From JADGGV01 sp035715725 (GTDB lineage: Bacteria > Gemmatimonadota > Gemmatimonadetes > Longimicrobiales > RSA9), in the NCBI GenBank assembly GCA_035715725.1, contig DASTKT010000164.1, forward strand, positions 1-39,713: 39,713 nt of DNA. Direction: 5' to 3'. Position numbers and translations under genes: made by a program. This document shows, one piece after another, positions 7,264 through 14,008 of this stretch. The first letter of the stretch is position 1, and each line of letters begins with the position of its first letter. The notes beneath the pieces are model-generated. The model was not told the origin of the DNA. It ran no database searches and was given only the letters and a program-made list of their open reading frames with translations.

Positions 7264-10062
7264 ATGCAGCCACGCAGGATGCCCCCCTGGCGGGGACTGG
7301 CGCTGGCGCTGACGCTGGCGACCGTCACGGCGGCGCAGGCGGAGGCCCAGCGAGCGGTCACGAGCCCGAAGGAGGAGTTCGGGTTCAACATCGGGGACGA
7401 CTACCATCTGGTGAATTACACCCAGCTCGAGGCGTACTGGAAGAAGCTGGCGTCGCAGTCGGACCGGATGGTGTTGCGGGAGATGGGGAAGACGGCGGAG
7501 GGGCGGACGCAGTGGGCGGCGATCATCACGTCGCCGGAGAACCAGAAGAAGCTGGAGCAATACCGGCAGACGGCGGAGAAGCTGGCGCTGGCGACGGGGC
7601 TGACGGACGAGGAGGCGCGGAAGCTGGCGGAGGACGGGAAGGCGGTGGTGTGGATCGACGGCGGCCTGCACGCGACGGAGGTGCTGGGGTCGCAGCAGCT
7701 GATCGAGACGGTGTACGAGCTGGTGAGCCGGACGGATCCGGAGACGATGCGGATCCTGAGCGACGTGATCATCGTGGCGGTGCCGGCGAACCCGGATGGG
7801 CTGCAGCTGGTGGCGGACTGGTACAACCGAGAGCCGGTGCTGGAGAAGCGGTCGACGGCGGGGGTGCCGCGGCTGTACCAGAAGTACATCGGGCACGACA
7901 ACAACCGGGATTTCTACATGTCGGCGCAGCCGGAAACGAAGAACATGAACCGGCTGATGTACCGGACGTGGTACCCGCAGATCGTCTACAACCACCACCA
8001 GACGGGGCCGCTGGGGACGGTGATCTTCTCGCCGCCGTTCCGCGACCCGTTCAACTTCAACATCGATCCGATGGTGGTGGAGGGGATCGACATGGTGGGC
8101 GCGGCGATGCACACGCGCTACCTGGAAGAGGGGCTGCCGGGGTTCACGATGCGGTCGGGGTCGAGCTACTCGACGTGGTGGAACGGCGGGCTGCGGACGG
8201 AGGCGTACTTCCACAACATGATCGGGATCCTGACGGAGACGATCGGCAACCCGACGCCGATCAACATTCCGTTCATCCCGAAGAAGCAGTTGCCGACGGG
8301 GGACCTGCCGGCGCCGATCGAGCCGCAGCAGGTGTGGCATTTCGCGCAGTCGCTGAAGTACGCGATCGCGGGGAACTACGCGATCCTGGACCTGGCCTCG
8401 CGGTACCGCTCGAAGTTCCTGTACAACATCTACCTGATGGGGAAGCGGTCGATCGAGCGGGGGAGCGAGGATTCGTGGACGGCGTCGCCGAAGAAGATCG
8501 CGGCGGCGGAGGCGGCGCTGGGGATGAAGGCGGCGCCGAGCGACAACCCGGACTACTTCGACCGGAACCCGGACACCGCGGCGTTCAACCAGTTCGCGAG
8601 CGTGCTGCGTCGGCCGGAGGACCGTGACCCGAAGGGGTACATCCTGCCGGCGGACCAGCCGGACTTCGCTACGGCGACGAAGTTCGTGAACGCGTTCCTG
8701 GACAACGGCATCGAGGTGCAGCGGGCGACGGCGGCGTTCGACGTCGCCGGGAAGCACTACCCGGCGGGCTCGTACGTGATCAAGACGGCGCAGGCGTTCC
8801 GGCCGCACGTGCTGGACATGTTCGAGCCGCAGGACCACCCGAACGACATCCCGTACCCGGGCGCGGCGCCGAAGCCGCCGTACGACAACGCGGGGTACAC
8901 GCTCGCGGTGCAGATGGGGGTGAAGTTCGACCGGGTGCTGGACGCGTTCGACGGGCCGTTCGAGCCGATCCAGGGCGTGGACATCAAGGCGCCGGCGGGG
9001 AAGGTCGTCGCGGCGTCGTCGCCGAAGGGGTACCTGTTCAGCCACGAGATGAACGACGCGTTCGTCGCCGTGAACCGGCTGCTGGCGGCGAAGCGGGAGG
9101 TCTACTGGCTGAAGGAGCCGCAGACGGTCGGCGAGAAGACGTGGGCGGCGGGGACGTTCTACGTGCCGGCGGCGGCGGGGGTGCAGTCGATCCTGGAGAA
9201 GGTCGCGGCCGAGAAGGGCGTGAGCTTCCAGGGCGTGGCCGCGAAGCCGAAGGGTGACGCGGTGAAGCTGAAGCCGGTGCGGATCGGGCTGTGGGACCAG
9301 TACGGCGGCTCGATGCCGTCGGGGTGGACGCGCTGGCTGTTCGAGCAGTACGAGTTCCCGTACCGGGTGGTGTACCCGAAGGAGCTGGATGCCGGGAACC
9401 TGAACTCGAAGTACGACGTGCTGGTGTTCGTGACCGGCGGGATCCCCGGCGGGCCGGGGAACGGCCGCCGCGGCGGGTTCAACGAGAACCTGGAGAAGCT
9501 GAACATCCCGGACTCGCTGAAGAGCCGGCTCGGGCGGGTGACGGCGGAGACGACGGTGCCGCAGCTCAAGGCGTTCCTGGAGAAGGGCGGCACGGTGATC
9601 ACGGAGGGGAGCTCGACGGCGCTCGCGCGGCACCTGGGGCTGCCGGTCGGGGATGCGCTGAGCGAGGCGGTGGACGGCAAGGAGCGTCATCTGCCGAGCT
9701 CGAAGTTCTACATCCCCGGCTCGATCCTCCAGGCGCGGCTGGACCTCGCGAGCCCGCTGGCGGCGGGGATGACCGACCCGGTGAACGTGTTCTACGACAA
9801 CTCACCGGCGTTCAAGCTGGGCGACGACGCCGCGAAGCAGGGCGTGAAGTCGATCGCCTGGTTCGACACGGACACGCCGCTGGTGAGCGGCTGGGCGTGG
9901 GGGCAGGAGAAGCTGAAGGGCGCGGTGGAGGTGGCGGAGGCGAAGGTCGGGAAGGGAGAGCTGTACCTGTTCGCGCCGGAGGTCACGTTCCGCGGCCAGC
10001 CGCACGGGACGTTCAGGTTCCTGTTCAACGGGATTCTGTACGGGCCGGCGAGCGGGAACTAG
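7264..10062 (+). CDS. Secreted M14-family zinc carboxypeptidase
   Basis: The 932-residue product starts with a classical signal peptide ('RGLALALTLATVTAAQAEAQ') and is exported. The catalytic M14 domain occupies roughly residues 40-400. The zinc motif HxxE is His136 and Glu139 in 'GGLHATE', the third ligand is His244 or His245 in 'YNHHQTG', and Glu325 in 'GILTETIG' is the likely general base. The remaining half is a large C-terminal region that includes a glutamine-amidotransferase-like fold pattern ('YDVLVFVTGGIPGG' ... 'LKAFLEKGGTVITEGSS'), as in other long M14 proteins of soil bacteria. It probably trims extracellular peptides. It is a single gene closed by a strong terminator. Confidence 0.9.
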   Translation: MQPRRMPPWRGLALALTLATVTAAQAEAQRAVTSPKEEFGFNIGDDYHLVNYTQLEAYWKKLASQSDRMVLREMGKTAEGRTQWAAIITSPENQKKLEQYRQTAEKLALATGLTDEEARKLAEDGKAVVWIDGGLHATEVLGSQQLIETVYELVSRTDPETMRILSDVIIVAVPANPDGLQLVADWYNREPVLEKRSTAGVPRLYQKYIGHDNNRDFYMSAQPETKNMNRLMYRTWYPQIVYNHHQTGPLGTVIFSPPFRDPFNFNIDPMVVEGIDMVGAAMHTRYLEEGLPGFTMRSGSSYSTWWNGGLRTEAYFHNMIGILTETIGNPTPINIPFIPKKQLPTGDLPAPIEPQQVWHFAQSLKYAIAGNYAILDLASRYRSKFLYNIYLMGKRSIERGSEDSWTASPKKIAAAEAALGMKAAPSDNPDYFDRNPDTAAFNQFASVLRRPEDRDPKGYILPADQPDFATATKFVNAFLDNGIEVQRATAAFDVAGKHYPAGSYVIKTAQAFRPHVLDMFEPQDHPNDIPYPGAAPKPPYDNAGYTLAVQMGVKFDRVLDAFDGPFEPIQGVDIKAPAGKVVAASSPKGYLFSHEMNDAFVAVNRLLAAKREVYWLKEPQTVGEKTWAAGTFYVPAAAGVQSILEKVAAEKGVSFQGVAAKPKGDAVKLKPVRIGLWDQYGGSMPSGWTRWLFEQYEFPYRVVYPKELDAGNLNSKYDVLVFVTGGIPGGPGNGRRGGFNENLEKLNIPDSLKSRLGRVTAETTVPQLKAFLEKGGTVITEGSSTALARHLGLPVGDALSEAVDGKERHLPSSKFYIPGSILQARLDLASPLAAGMTDPVNVFYDNSPAFKLGDDAAKQGVKSIAWFDTDTPLVSGWAWGQEKLKGAVEVAEAKVGKGELYLFAPEVTFRGQPHGTFRFLFNGILYGPASGN

Positions 10063-10083
10063 CCGGCTCGATCGGTGGGGTAC

Positions 10084-10125
10084 GCGCCCCCGGGCGGCGG
10101 AGGCCGCCCGGGGGCGCTGGTTTTT
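10084..10125 (+). terminator. Intrinsic terminator of the M14 peptidase gene
   Basis: A perfect 15-bp GC stem (10084-10098 with 10103-10117) around the tetraloop GGAG is followed after three bases by TTTTT at 10121-10125. It begins 21 bases after the peptidase stop. The four-helix-bundle element starts immediately after the T-tract. Confidence 0.92.
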
Positions 10126-10126
10126 C

Positions 10127-10199
10127 GCCCCTGCCCGTGCCCGTCAACGTGCCTCATTGCCTTCGACCCCTGCCCGTACACGCGACCCCTGCCCCTGCC
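10127..10199 (+). repeat. Left 73-bp inverted repeat
   Basis: This arm runs from just after the upstream terminator to four bases before the stop codon of the four-helix-bundle gene. It contains CCCCTG, CCCGTG and CCCGTA units plus a non-repetitive core, TGCCTCATTGCCTTCGA. Its reverse complement differs from 10598-10670 at only three positions. Confidence 0.92.
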
Positions 10200-10203
10200 T
10201 CCA

Positions 10204-10566
10204 TCAGTCAGCCCCGTGGATCCCCTTGATCAGGCGGACCAGCATTCCCACCACCCTGGCAAGCACCTCCTTCGCCGACGCCGCCTCCTTCGCCGGCACA
10301 AGCTCCAAATCCACGAGCAGATCGAGCACCGCCGCGGACTCGGTGGCGGATCGCCGCGCGATGCGATAGAACCGGGCCTTCTCCTTGGGCAGGTACTCGC
10401 CGGACCCTTCCGCGATATTGAGTGCGACGGATGCTCCCGCGCGGCGGAGCTGGTCGAGGAGATCGCTGTGACCCTTGGAGACCGCGGTCGTGATGGCGTT
10501 CGCGCGTACGTTGAAGGCGCGGGCGAGCTGGTAGACCTCCATGCGGTCGTGGTCGAAGGTGGGCAT
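10204..10566 (-). CDS. Four-helix-bundle protein, 23S rRNA IVP family
   Basis: The 120-residue protein has the pattern of the S23/intervening-sequence-protein family: 'MEVYQLARAFNVRANAIT' (helix 1), 'DLLDQLRRAGASVALNIAEGSGEYLPKEKARFYRIARRSATE' (helices 2 and 3, with the signature N-I-A-E-G-x-G) and a C-terminal helix of 'LLVDLELVPAKEAASAKEVLARVVGMLVRLIKGI'. Family members form basic-surfaced helical bundles. Some are encoded inside 23S rRNA intervening sequences, and a relative (Avd) assists diversity-generating retroelements. The biochemical role of stand-alone copies is unknown. The start has a GAGGAG about 9 bases upstream on the minus strand. The gene lies wholly inside a pair of 73-bp inverted repeats. 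No rRNA gene or reverse transcriptase is nearby. Confidence 0.88.
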   Translation of the reverse strand: MPTFDHDRMEVYQLARAFNVRANAITTAVSKGHSDLLDQLRRAGASVALNIAEGSGEYLPKEKARFYRIARRSATESAAVLDLLVDLELVPAKEAASAKEVLARVVGMLVRLIKGIHGAD

Positions 10567-10597
10567 CGTCTCGGGCTCCTCTCGTCAGGGGTCACGG

Positions 10598-10670
10598 GGC
10601 AGGGGCAGGGGTCACCTGTACGGGCAGGGGTCGAAGGCAATGAGGCACGTTTACGGGCACGGGCAGGGGC
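10598..10670 (+). repeat. Right 73-bp inverted repeat with G-tract array
   Basis: This is the partner of 10127-10199 (70 of 73 matching in inverted orientation). On the plus strand it is G-rich. From 10655 to 10687, running 17 bases past the repeat, six G-tracts of 3-4 bases are spaced by 2-3 bases, a strong G-quadruplex motif. The repeat sits 32 bases upstream of the start codon of the enclosed minus-strand gene, so its promoter may lie in or next to this arm. Confidence 0.92.
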
Positions 10671-10806
10671 AGGGGCACGGGAACGGGCACATGGACGCGC
10701 TCGCCGGTTCGGATCGTGGGGTGGAATCAGTGCTGTGACCCCGGGCGGCGCCATGCGCGATGCGGCCGTCGGGGCGCGCGGCGCGCGTCGGAGCTCCAGC
10801 CGGCCC

Positions 10807-10836
10807 TTGACGCGGCCGGTGGGCCGTGGTTAGCAT
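10807..10836 (+). promoter_or_regulatory. Predicted promoter of the tyrosine operon
   Basis: TTGACG at 10807-10812 (five of six consensus positions) and TAGCAT at 10831-10836 (four of six) are 18 bases apart. Transcription would begin about seven bases on, near 10843, which is the start codon of the leader peptide. That makes the leader a candidate for leaderless translation, since no ribosome-binding site precedes it. Confidence 0.5.
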
Positions 10837-10842
10837 GGCTCC

Positions 10843-10929
10843 ATGACAACGCCTCGCTTTACGTACGCCTTTTATTACTACTACGCGACCCGGACCACGG
10901 GCCGTGGTTGGAGGCGCGCGCGAGGCTGA
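10843..10929 (+). CDS. Tyrosine-rich leader peptide of the aro/tyr operon
   Basis: This is a 28-codon reading frame ending in TGA just before an attenuator hairpin. Residues 6-14 read 'FTYAFYYYY': five Tyr codons (10864-10866 and 10873-10884) and two Phe codons within nine residues, plus a single Trp near the end. Four consecutive Tyr codons are far beyond chance in DNA this GC-rich, where TAT/TAC and TTT are scarce; the segment is also a clear AT-rich island. Ribosome stalling here for lack of charged tRNA-Tyr would be the regulatory signal. There is no Shine-Dalgarno sequence, and the predicted transcription start coincides with the ATG, so initiation may be leaderless. Confidence 0.85.
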   Translation: MTTPRFTYAFYYYYATRTTGRGWRRARG

Positions 10930-10989
10930 GGCGGCGTCATCGACCGAACGGAGCGGCCCGTGGAGATCGCCACGGGCCGCTCTTTTTTT
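10895..10989 (+). promoter_or_regulatory. Transcription attenuator (antiterminator/terminator pair)
   Basis: The terminator is a perfect 13-bp stem, 10951-10963 with 10970-10982, followed by seven T at 10983-10989. Inside the leader peptide reading frame, CCACGGGCCG at 10895-10904 is perfectly complementary to CGGCCCGTGG at 10954-10963, the left arm of the terminator, so the two pairings are mutually exclusive. Segment 10895-10904 begins 11 bases after the last Tyr codon and lies before the leader stop. A ribosome stalled on the Tyr run should leave it free to act as antiterminator, and a ribosome at the stop codon should be close enough to cover or disrupt it. This is the classical attenuation layout. 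Confidence 0.87.
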
Positions 10990-11036
10990 GTGTCCGGCCG
11001 CCGGGAGCGGCGGCTCCAGCGAGGAGAAGCAGAGCC

Positions 11037-12083
11037 ATGATCATCGTCACACGTCCGGGGATCAGCGACGCGGAGCTGGACCACATCCGCGAGCGGGTGG
11101 AGGCGCTCGGCATGAGGACGCACGTGTCGCGGGGGGAGCAGCGCACGATCGTCGGGTGCATCGGCGAGGAGGAGCGGCTGCAGGAGGTGGCGCTGCTGCG
11201 GCTGCCGGGCGTCGAGAGCGTGCTGCCGGTGACGAAGCCGTTCAAGCTGGTGGCGCGGGAGTTCGCGGTGGACCGGACCATCGTGCGGGCGGGCGACGGG
11301 GCGGCGGCGCTGTTCGGCGGGCGGGAGCTGGCGGTGATCGCGGGGCCGTGCTCGGTGGAGGGCGCGGAGATGCTGCGAGCTAGCGCCTGGGCGGTGCGGC
11401 GCGCCGGCGCCGGGCTGCTGCGTGGCGGCGCGTTCAAGCCGCGCACTTCGCCCTACGCGTTCCAGGGACTCGGCAAGGCGGCGCTCGAGCTGCTGGCCGA
11501 GATCCGCGCCGAGACCGGGCTCCCCGTCGTCACCGAGGTCATGGATACGCGCCAGGTCGAGCTCGTGGCGGAGTACGCGGACGTGCTCCAGGTCGGCGCC
11601 CGCAACATGCAGAACTTCGCGCTCCTCTCGGAGGTCGGGCGGGTGCAGCGGCCGGTGCTGCTGAAGCGGGGGCTGGCGGCGACGGTGAAGGAGCTGCTCA
11701 TGGCGGCGGAATACATCATGGTGCAGGGGAACCGGGACGTGATCCTGTGCGAGCGGGGGATCCGCACGTACGAGACGGCGACGCGGAACACGCTGGACGT
11801 GGCGGCGATCCCGGTGCTGAAGGCGGAGACGCACCTGCCGGTGATCGTGGACCCGAGCCATGCCGGGGGGCGGGCCGAGCTGGTCGCGCCGCTGGCGTTC
11901 GCGGCGGTGGCGGCAGGCGCGGACGGGCTGATCGTGGAGGTGCACCCGGACCCGGAGCGGGCGCTCTCGGACGGGGACCAGTCGCTGGCGCCCGAGGGCT
12001 TCGCCGAGCTGATGCGCCGCCTGGCGCCCTTCGCCGAGGCCGCCGGCCGCACGCTGCGGGCGCCCGCGCTGGAGGCCGCATGA
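11037..12083 (+). CDS. aroF: DAHP synthase, type I-beta with N-terminal ferredoxin-like domain
   Basis: The enzyme condenses phosphoenolpyruvate and erythrose 4-phosphate to 3-deoxy-D-arabino-heptulosonate 7-phosphate, the first step of the shikimate pathway. Of its 348 residues, about 1-70 form the ferredoxin-like domain ('MIIVTRPGISDAELDHIRERVE') seen in the Thermotoga maritima enzyme, where it mediates feedback inhibition by tyrosine. The TIM barrel follows, with 'IAGPCSVEG' (metal-binding Cys), 'RGGAFKPRTSPYAFQG', 'TEVMD', 'LQVGARNMQNF', 'LCERGIRTYE', 'DPSHAGG' (metal-binding His) and 'EVHPDPE...SDGDQS'. The ATG at 11037 has GAGGAG 11 bases upstream and lies after the attenuator. Its stop overlaps the next gene (ATGA). 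Confidence 0.95.
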   Translation: MIIVTRPGISDAELDHIRERVEALGMRTHVSRGEQRTIVGCIGEEERLQEVALLRLPGVESVLPVTKPFKLVAREFAVDRTIVRAGDGAAALFGGRELAVIAGPCSVEGAEMLRASAWAVRRAGAGLLRGGAFKPRTSPYAFQGLGKAALELLAEIRAETGLPVVTEVMDTRQVELVAEYADVLQVGARNMQNFALLSEVGRVQRPVLLKRGLAATVKELLMAAEYIMVQGNRDVILCERGIRTYETATRNTLDVAAIPVLKAETHLPVIVDPSHAGGRAELVAPLAFAAVAAGADGLIVEVHPDPERALSDGDQSLAPEGFAELMRRLAPFAEAAGRTLRAPALEAA

Positions 12084-12418
12084 CCGCGCCGGAGGGCGGG
12101 TGGCGCCAGGGTGAGCGCGCGGCGGACGGCGAGGCCGAGCGCGGTGCGCCGCCCGAGCTGCAGGCGCTGCGGAGCGCGATCGCGGACCTCGACCGTCGCC
12201 TGGTCGAGCTGCTGGCGGAGCGGGTCCGGCTGGCACGGCGGGTGGGCGGAGCGAAGCGGGCCGCGGGGCTGCCCACGCTGGATCCGGCGCGGGAGGCGGC
12301 GGTGGTGCGGCGCGCGAGCGCCCTGGCGCGGGAGCACGGGCTGGAGCCGGAGGCGGTGCGCGGAATCTTCTGGCACCTGATCGGACTGTCACGGCGGGCG
12401 CAGACGGAGGGGCCGTGA
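12080..12418 (+). CDS. aroQ: Chorismate mutase, AroQ type
   Basis: This converts chorismate to prephenate, the branch point toward tyrosine and phenylalanine. The 112-residue protein has a disordered N-terminal extension of about 25 residues, then the all-helical AroQ fold: 'LRSAIADLDRRLVELLAERVRLARRVGGAKRA' (the first long helix with the conserved Arg, Asp and Lys active-site positions) and 'REAAVVRRASALAREHGLEPEAVRGIFWHLI'. It starts at an ATG overlapping the aroF stop and ends overlapping the tyrA start, so the three genes are translationally coupled. I use aroQ in the sense of the mutase family, not type II dehydroquinase. Confidence 0.9.
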   Translation: MTAPEGGWRQGERAADGEAERGAPPELQALRSAIADLDRRLVELLAERVRLARRVGGAKRAAGLPTLDPAREAAVVRRASALAREHGLEPEAVRGIFWHLIGLSRRAQTEGP

Positions 12419-13239
12419 CGCGCGCCGGCGTCGTCGGGCTGGGGCTGATCGGCGGATCGATCGCGCGGGAGCTGGCGGCGCGGGGGGTGCGCGTGCTGGC
12501 GCACGACGCGGACGAGGCGACGCTGGACGCGGCCGTGCGCGCGGGGGTGGTGGCGGAGCGGCTCGGCGAGGCCCGCGCGGACGAGGCGCTGGACGTGCTC
12601 GTGCTCGCGGTGCCGGTGGAAGCGGCGCCGCGCGCGCTGGCGCGCGCGGCGGCCTGGGCGGAGCGGGCGCGACTGGTCACGGACGCCGGGAGCACGAAGC
12701 AGGGCATCGTCGCCGCGGCGGAGGCGCTGGGGGTGCGCACGTTCGTCGGCGCGCACCCGCTGGCGGGCGACCACCGGTCCGGCTGGGCCAGCTCCCGCCG
12801 CGGGCTGTTCGACGGGGCGCCGGTCTACCTGTGCCCGCCGGCCGGCCAGGACGCCGCGATCCTCCAGCGGGCGGTGGCGTTCTGGCGCACGCTGGGCGCG
12901 CGGCCGGACGTCATGACCGCGGCCGACCACGACCGGCTCCTCGCCTGGACGAGCCACCTGCCGCAGGTGGCGGCCACGGCGCTGGCGCACGCGCTCCGCT
13001 CGCAGGCGATCCCCCGCGGGCGGCTGGGGCCCGGCGGTCGGGATGCGACCCGGCTCGCGGCCAGCTCCGCGACCGTCTGGACCGGGATCGCGCTCGAGAA
13101 CGCCGCGCCGCTCGAGGAGGCGACGCGGGCGCTCGAGGAGCGGCTGCGCGAGCTGCGCCACGCACTGGCGGAGCGGGACGCCGGCGCGCTGCACCGCTTC
13201 TTCGAGGAGGGCCACGCCTGGGCGGCGGAGGAGGAGTGA
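12415..13239 (+). CDS. tyrA: Prephenate (or arogenate) dehydrogenase
   Basis: This NAD(P)-dependent enzyme decarboxylates prephenate to 4-hydroxyphenylpyruvate (or arogenate to tyrosine). The 274-residue protein has an N-terminal Rossmann domain ('GVVGLGLIGGSIAREL', acidic residue in 'HDAD' suggesting NAD preference), 'VTDAGSTKQGIV', the substrate-site motif 'FVGAHPLAGDHRSGW' with its His, and a helical dimerisation domain containing 'LLAWTSHLPQVAATALA'. There is no ACT regulatory domain, so control would fall on transcription and on AroF. Translation starts at a GTG overlapping the mutase stop (GTGA). As the last gene of the operon, it fits a tyrosine-sensing leader. Confidence 0.93.
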   Translation: MTRAGVVGLGLIGGSIARELAARGVRVLAHDADEATLDAAVRAGVVAERLGEARADEALDVLVLAVPVEAAPRALARAAAWAERARLVTDAGSTKQGIVAAAEALGVRTFVGAHPLAGDHRSGWASSRRGLFDGAPVYLCPPAGQDAAILQRAVAFWRTLGARPDVMTAADHDRLLAWTSHLPQVAATALAHALRSQAIPRGRLGPGGRDATRLAASSATVWTGIALENAAPLEEATRALEERLRELRHALAERDAGALHRFFEEGHAWAAEEE

Positions 13240-13248
13240 GCCCGGAGG

Positions 13249-13782
13249 CTACTTCCGGACCACCGCGCAGGCGATCCTCGCGCCCGAGTTGCCCGACGGA
13301 TCGGTCTTGTAGTCGTCGGCGCTCGCGTGGATCACCAGCGCCGAGCCGTCCGCATCCAGCAGCGCCGCCTCACCCCCCTCCAGCGTGACCCCCGGGGCCA
13401 GCACCGCCAGCTTCACGCGGCCGTTCGCCGGCACATCCAGGTTCGGCAGGTCGCCAAGGTGCTTTCCTTGCGGGTTCATCGAGCCGTGCTGCTTGCCGGT
13501 CGGGTTGAAGTGCCCGCCCGCCGTCTGGAACTGCGGCGGATCGCACCGGCCGGTCGTGTGAATGTGGAAGCCGTGCGTGCCCGGCGGGAGGTGGGCCAGA
13601 TCCATGCGGACCATGACGCCCTCCGATTGCGGCACGAGCACCGCCATCCCCAGCGGCTTGCCGGCCGTGTCCACGAAGCTCGCCCGCGCCGCGCCCGGCG
13701 GCACGGGCAGCGACGGGGCGGTGCTGCACGCCGCGAGCGCCAGCGCCGCGGCCACCGTGAAGTGCACTCCGAGTCTCCGCAT
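13249..13782 (-). CDS. sodC: Cu/Zn superoxide dismutase lipoprotein
   Basis: The product converts superoxide to hydrogen peroxide and oxygen in the periplasm. The 177-residue precursor has a lipobox ('ALALAAC', Cys near residue 19), so it is lipid-anchored. Metal-binding landmarks are 'HGFHIHTTGRCD' (Cu His ligands and disulfide Cys), 'AGGHFNPTGKQHG' (bridging His and Zn His), 'LLDADGSALVIHASADDY' (Cu His) and 'SGNSGARIACAVV' (second disulfide Cys). I chose the ATG at 13782 because GAGGAGGTGGAGG lies directly upstream; an ATG at 13800 would put this site inside the gene. It converges on tyrA with only nine bases between the stops. Confidence 0.93.
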   Translation of the reverse strand: MRRLGVHFTVAAALALAACSTAPSLPVPPGAARASFVDTAGKPLGMAVLVPQSEGVMVRMDLAHLPPGTHGFHIHTTGRCDPPQFQTAGGHFNPTGKQHGSMNPQGKHLGDLPNLDVPANGRVKLAVLAPGVTLEGGEAALLDADGSALVIHASADDYKTDPSGNSGARIACAVVRK

Positions 13783-14008
13783 CCTCCACCTCCTCGTCAT
13801 GAGCCGGAGCCGGCGCCCCGAACGGTCGCCGGCGCGCGGGATCGCCCGGCCGCGCGCACCCGGGAAGATTTGCGCCGCGGCGCGCGGCGCCCCGCCGCGC
13901 TGGCCGGCGCGCGGCGCGTCGGTCGCCCCGGGTCGCCGCGCAGTGGGCGGGGTACATATATTGGTTCCCATACACGGCCCGGCCGGCGAGGCGGGGCGCG
14001 GGGGCAAG

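Larger units (their letters stand above)
10127..10670. mobile_element. Inverted-repeat element carrying a four-helix-bundle gene
   Basis: A 544-base unit consists of one small minus-strand gene between two 73-bp inverted repeats (10127-10199 and 10598-10670). The arms match at 70 of 73 positions. They are built from degenerate CCCCTG/CCCGTG units with a unique middle that includes TGCCTCATTGCCTTCGA. This architecture is like that of a small insertion unit, but the encoded protein is not a known transposase and I see no target-site duplication. Calling it mobile is an inference; the inverted repeats are seen directly. Confidence 0.6.

Noticed and set aside
5755..9690. A 1,311-codon minus-strand reading frame opposite the M14 peptidase gene
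   Set aside because: It is low-complexity Arg/Pro/His-rich sequence made by the GC-rich third-position bias of real genes on both strands. It covers the proline dehydrogenase and peptidase, which have clear family motifs.
10127..10199. CRISPR-like or simple tandem array in the CCCCTGCCCGTG sequence
   Set aside because: The units are degenerate 6-mers without spacers, and the segment is explained by its 70/73 inverted partner at 10598-10670.
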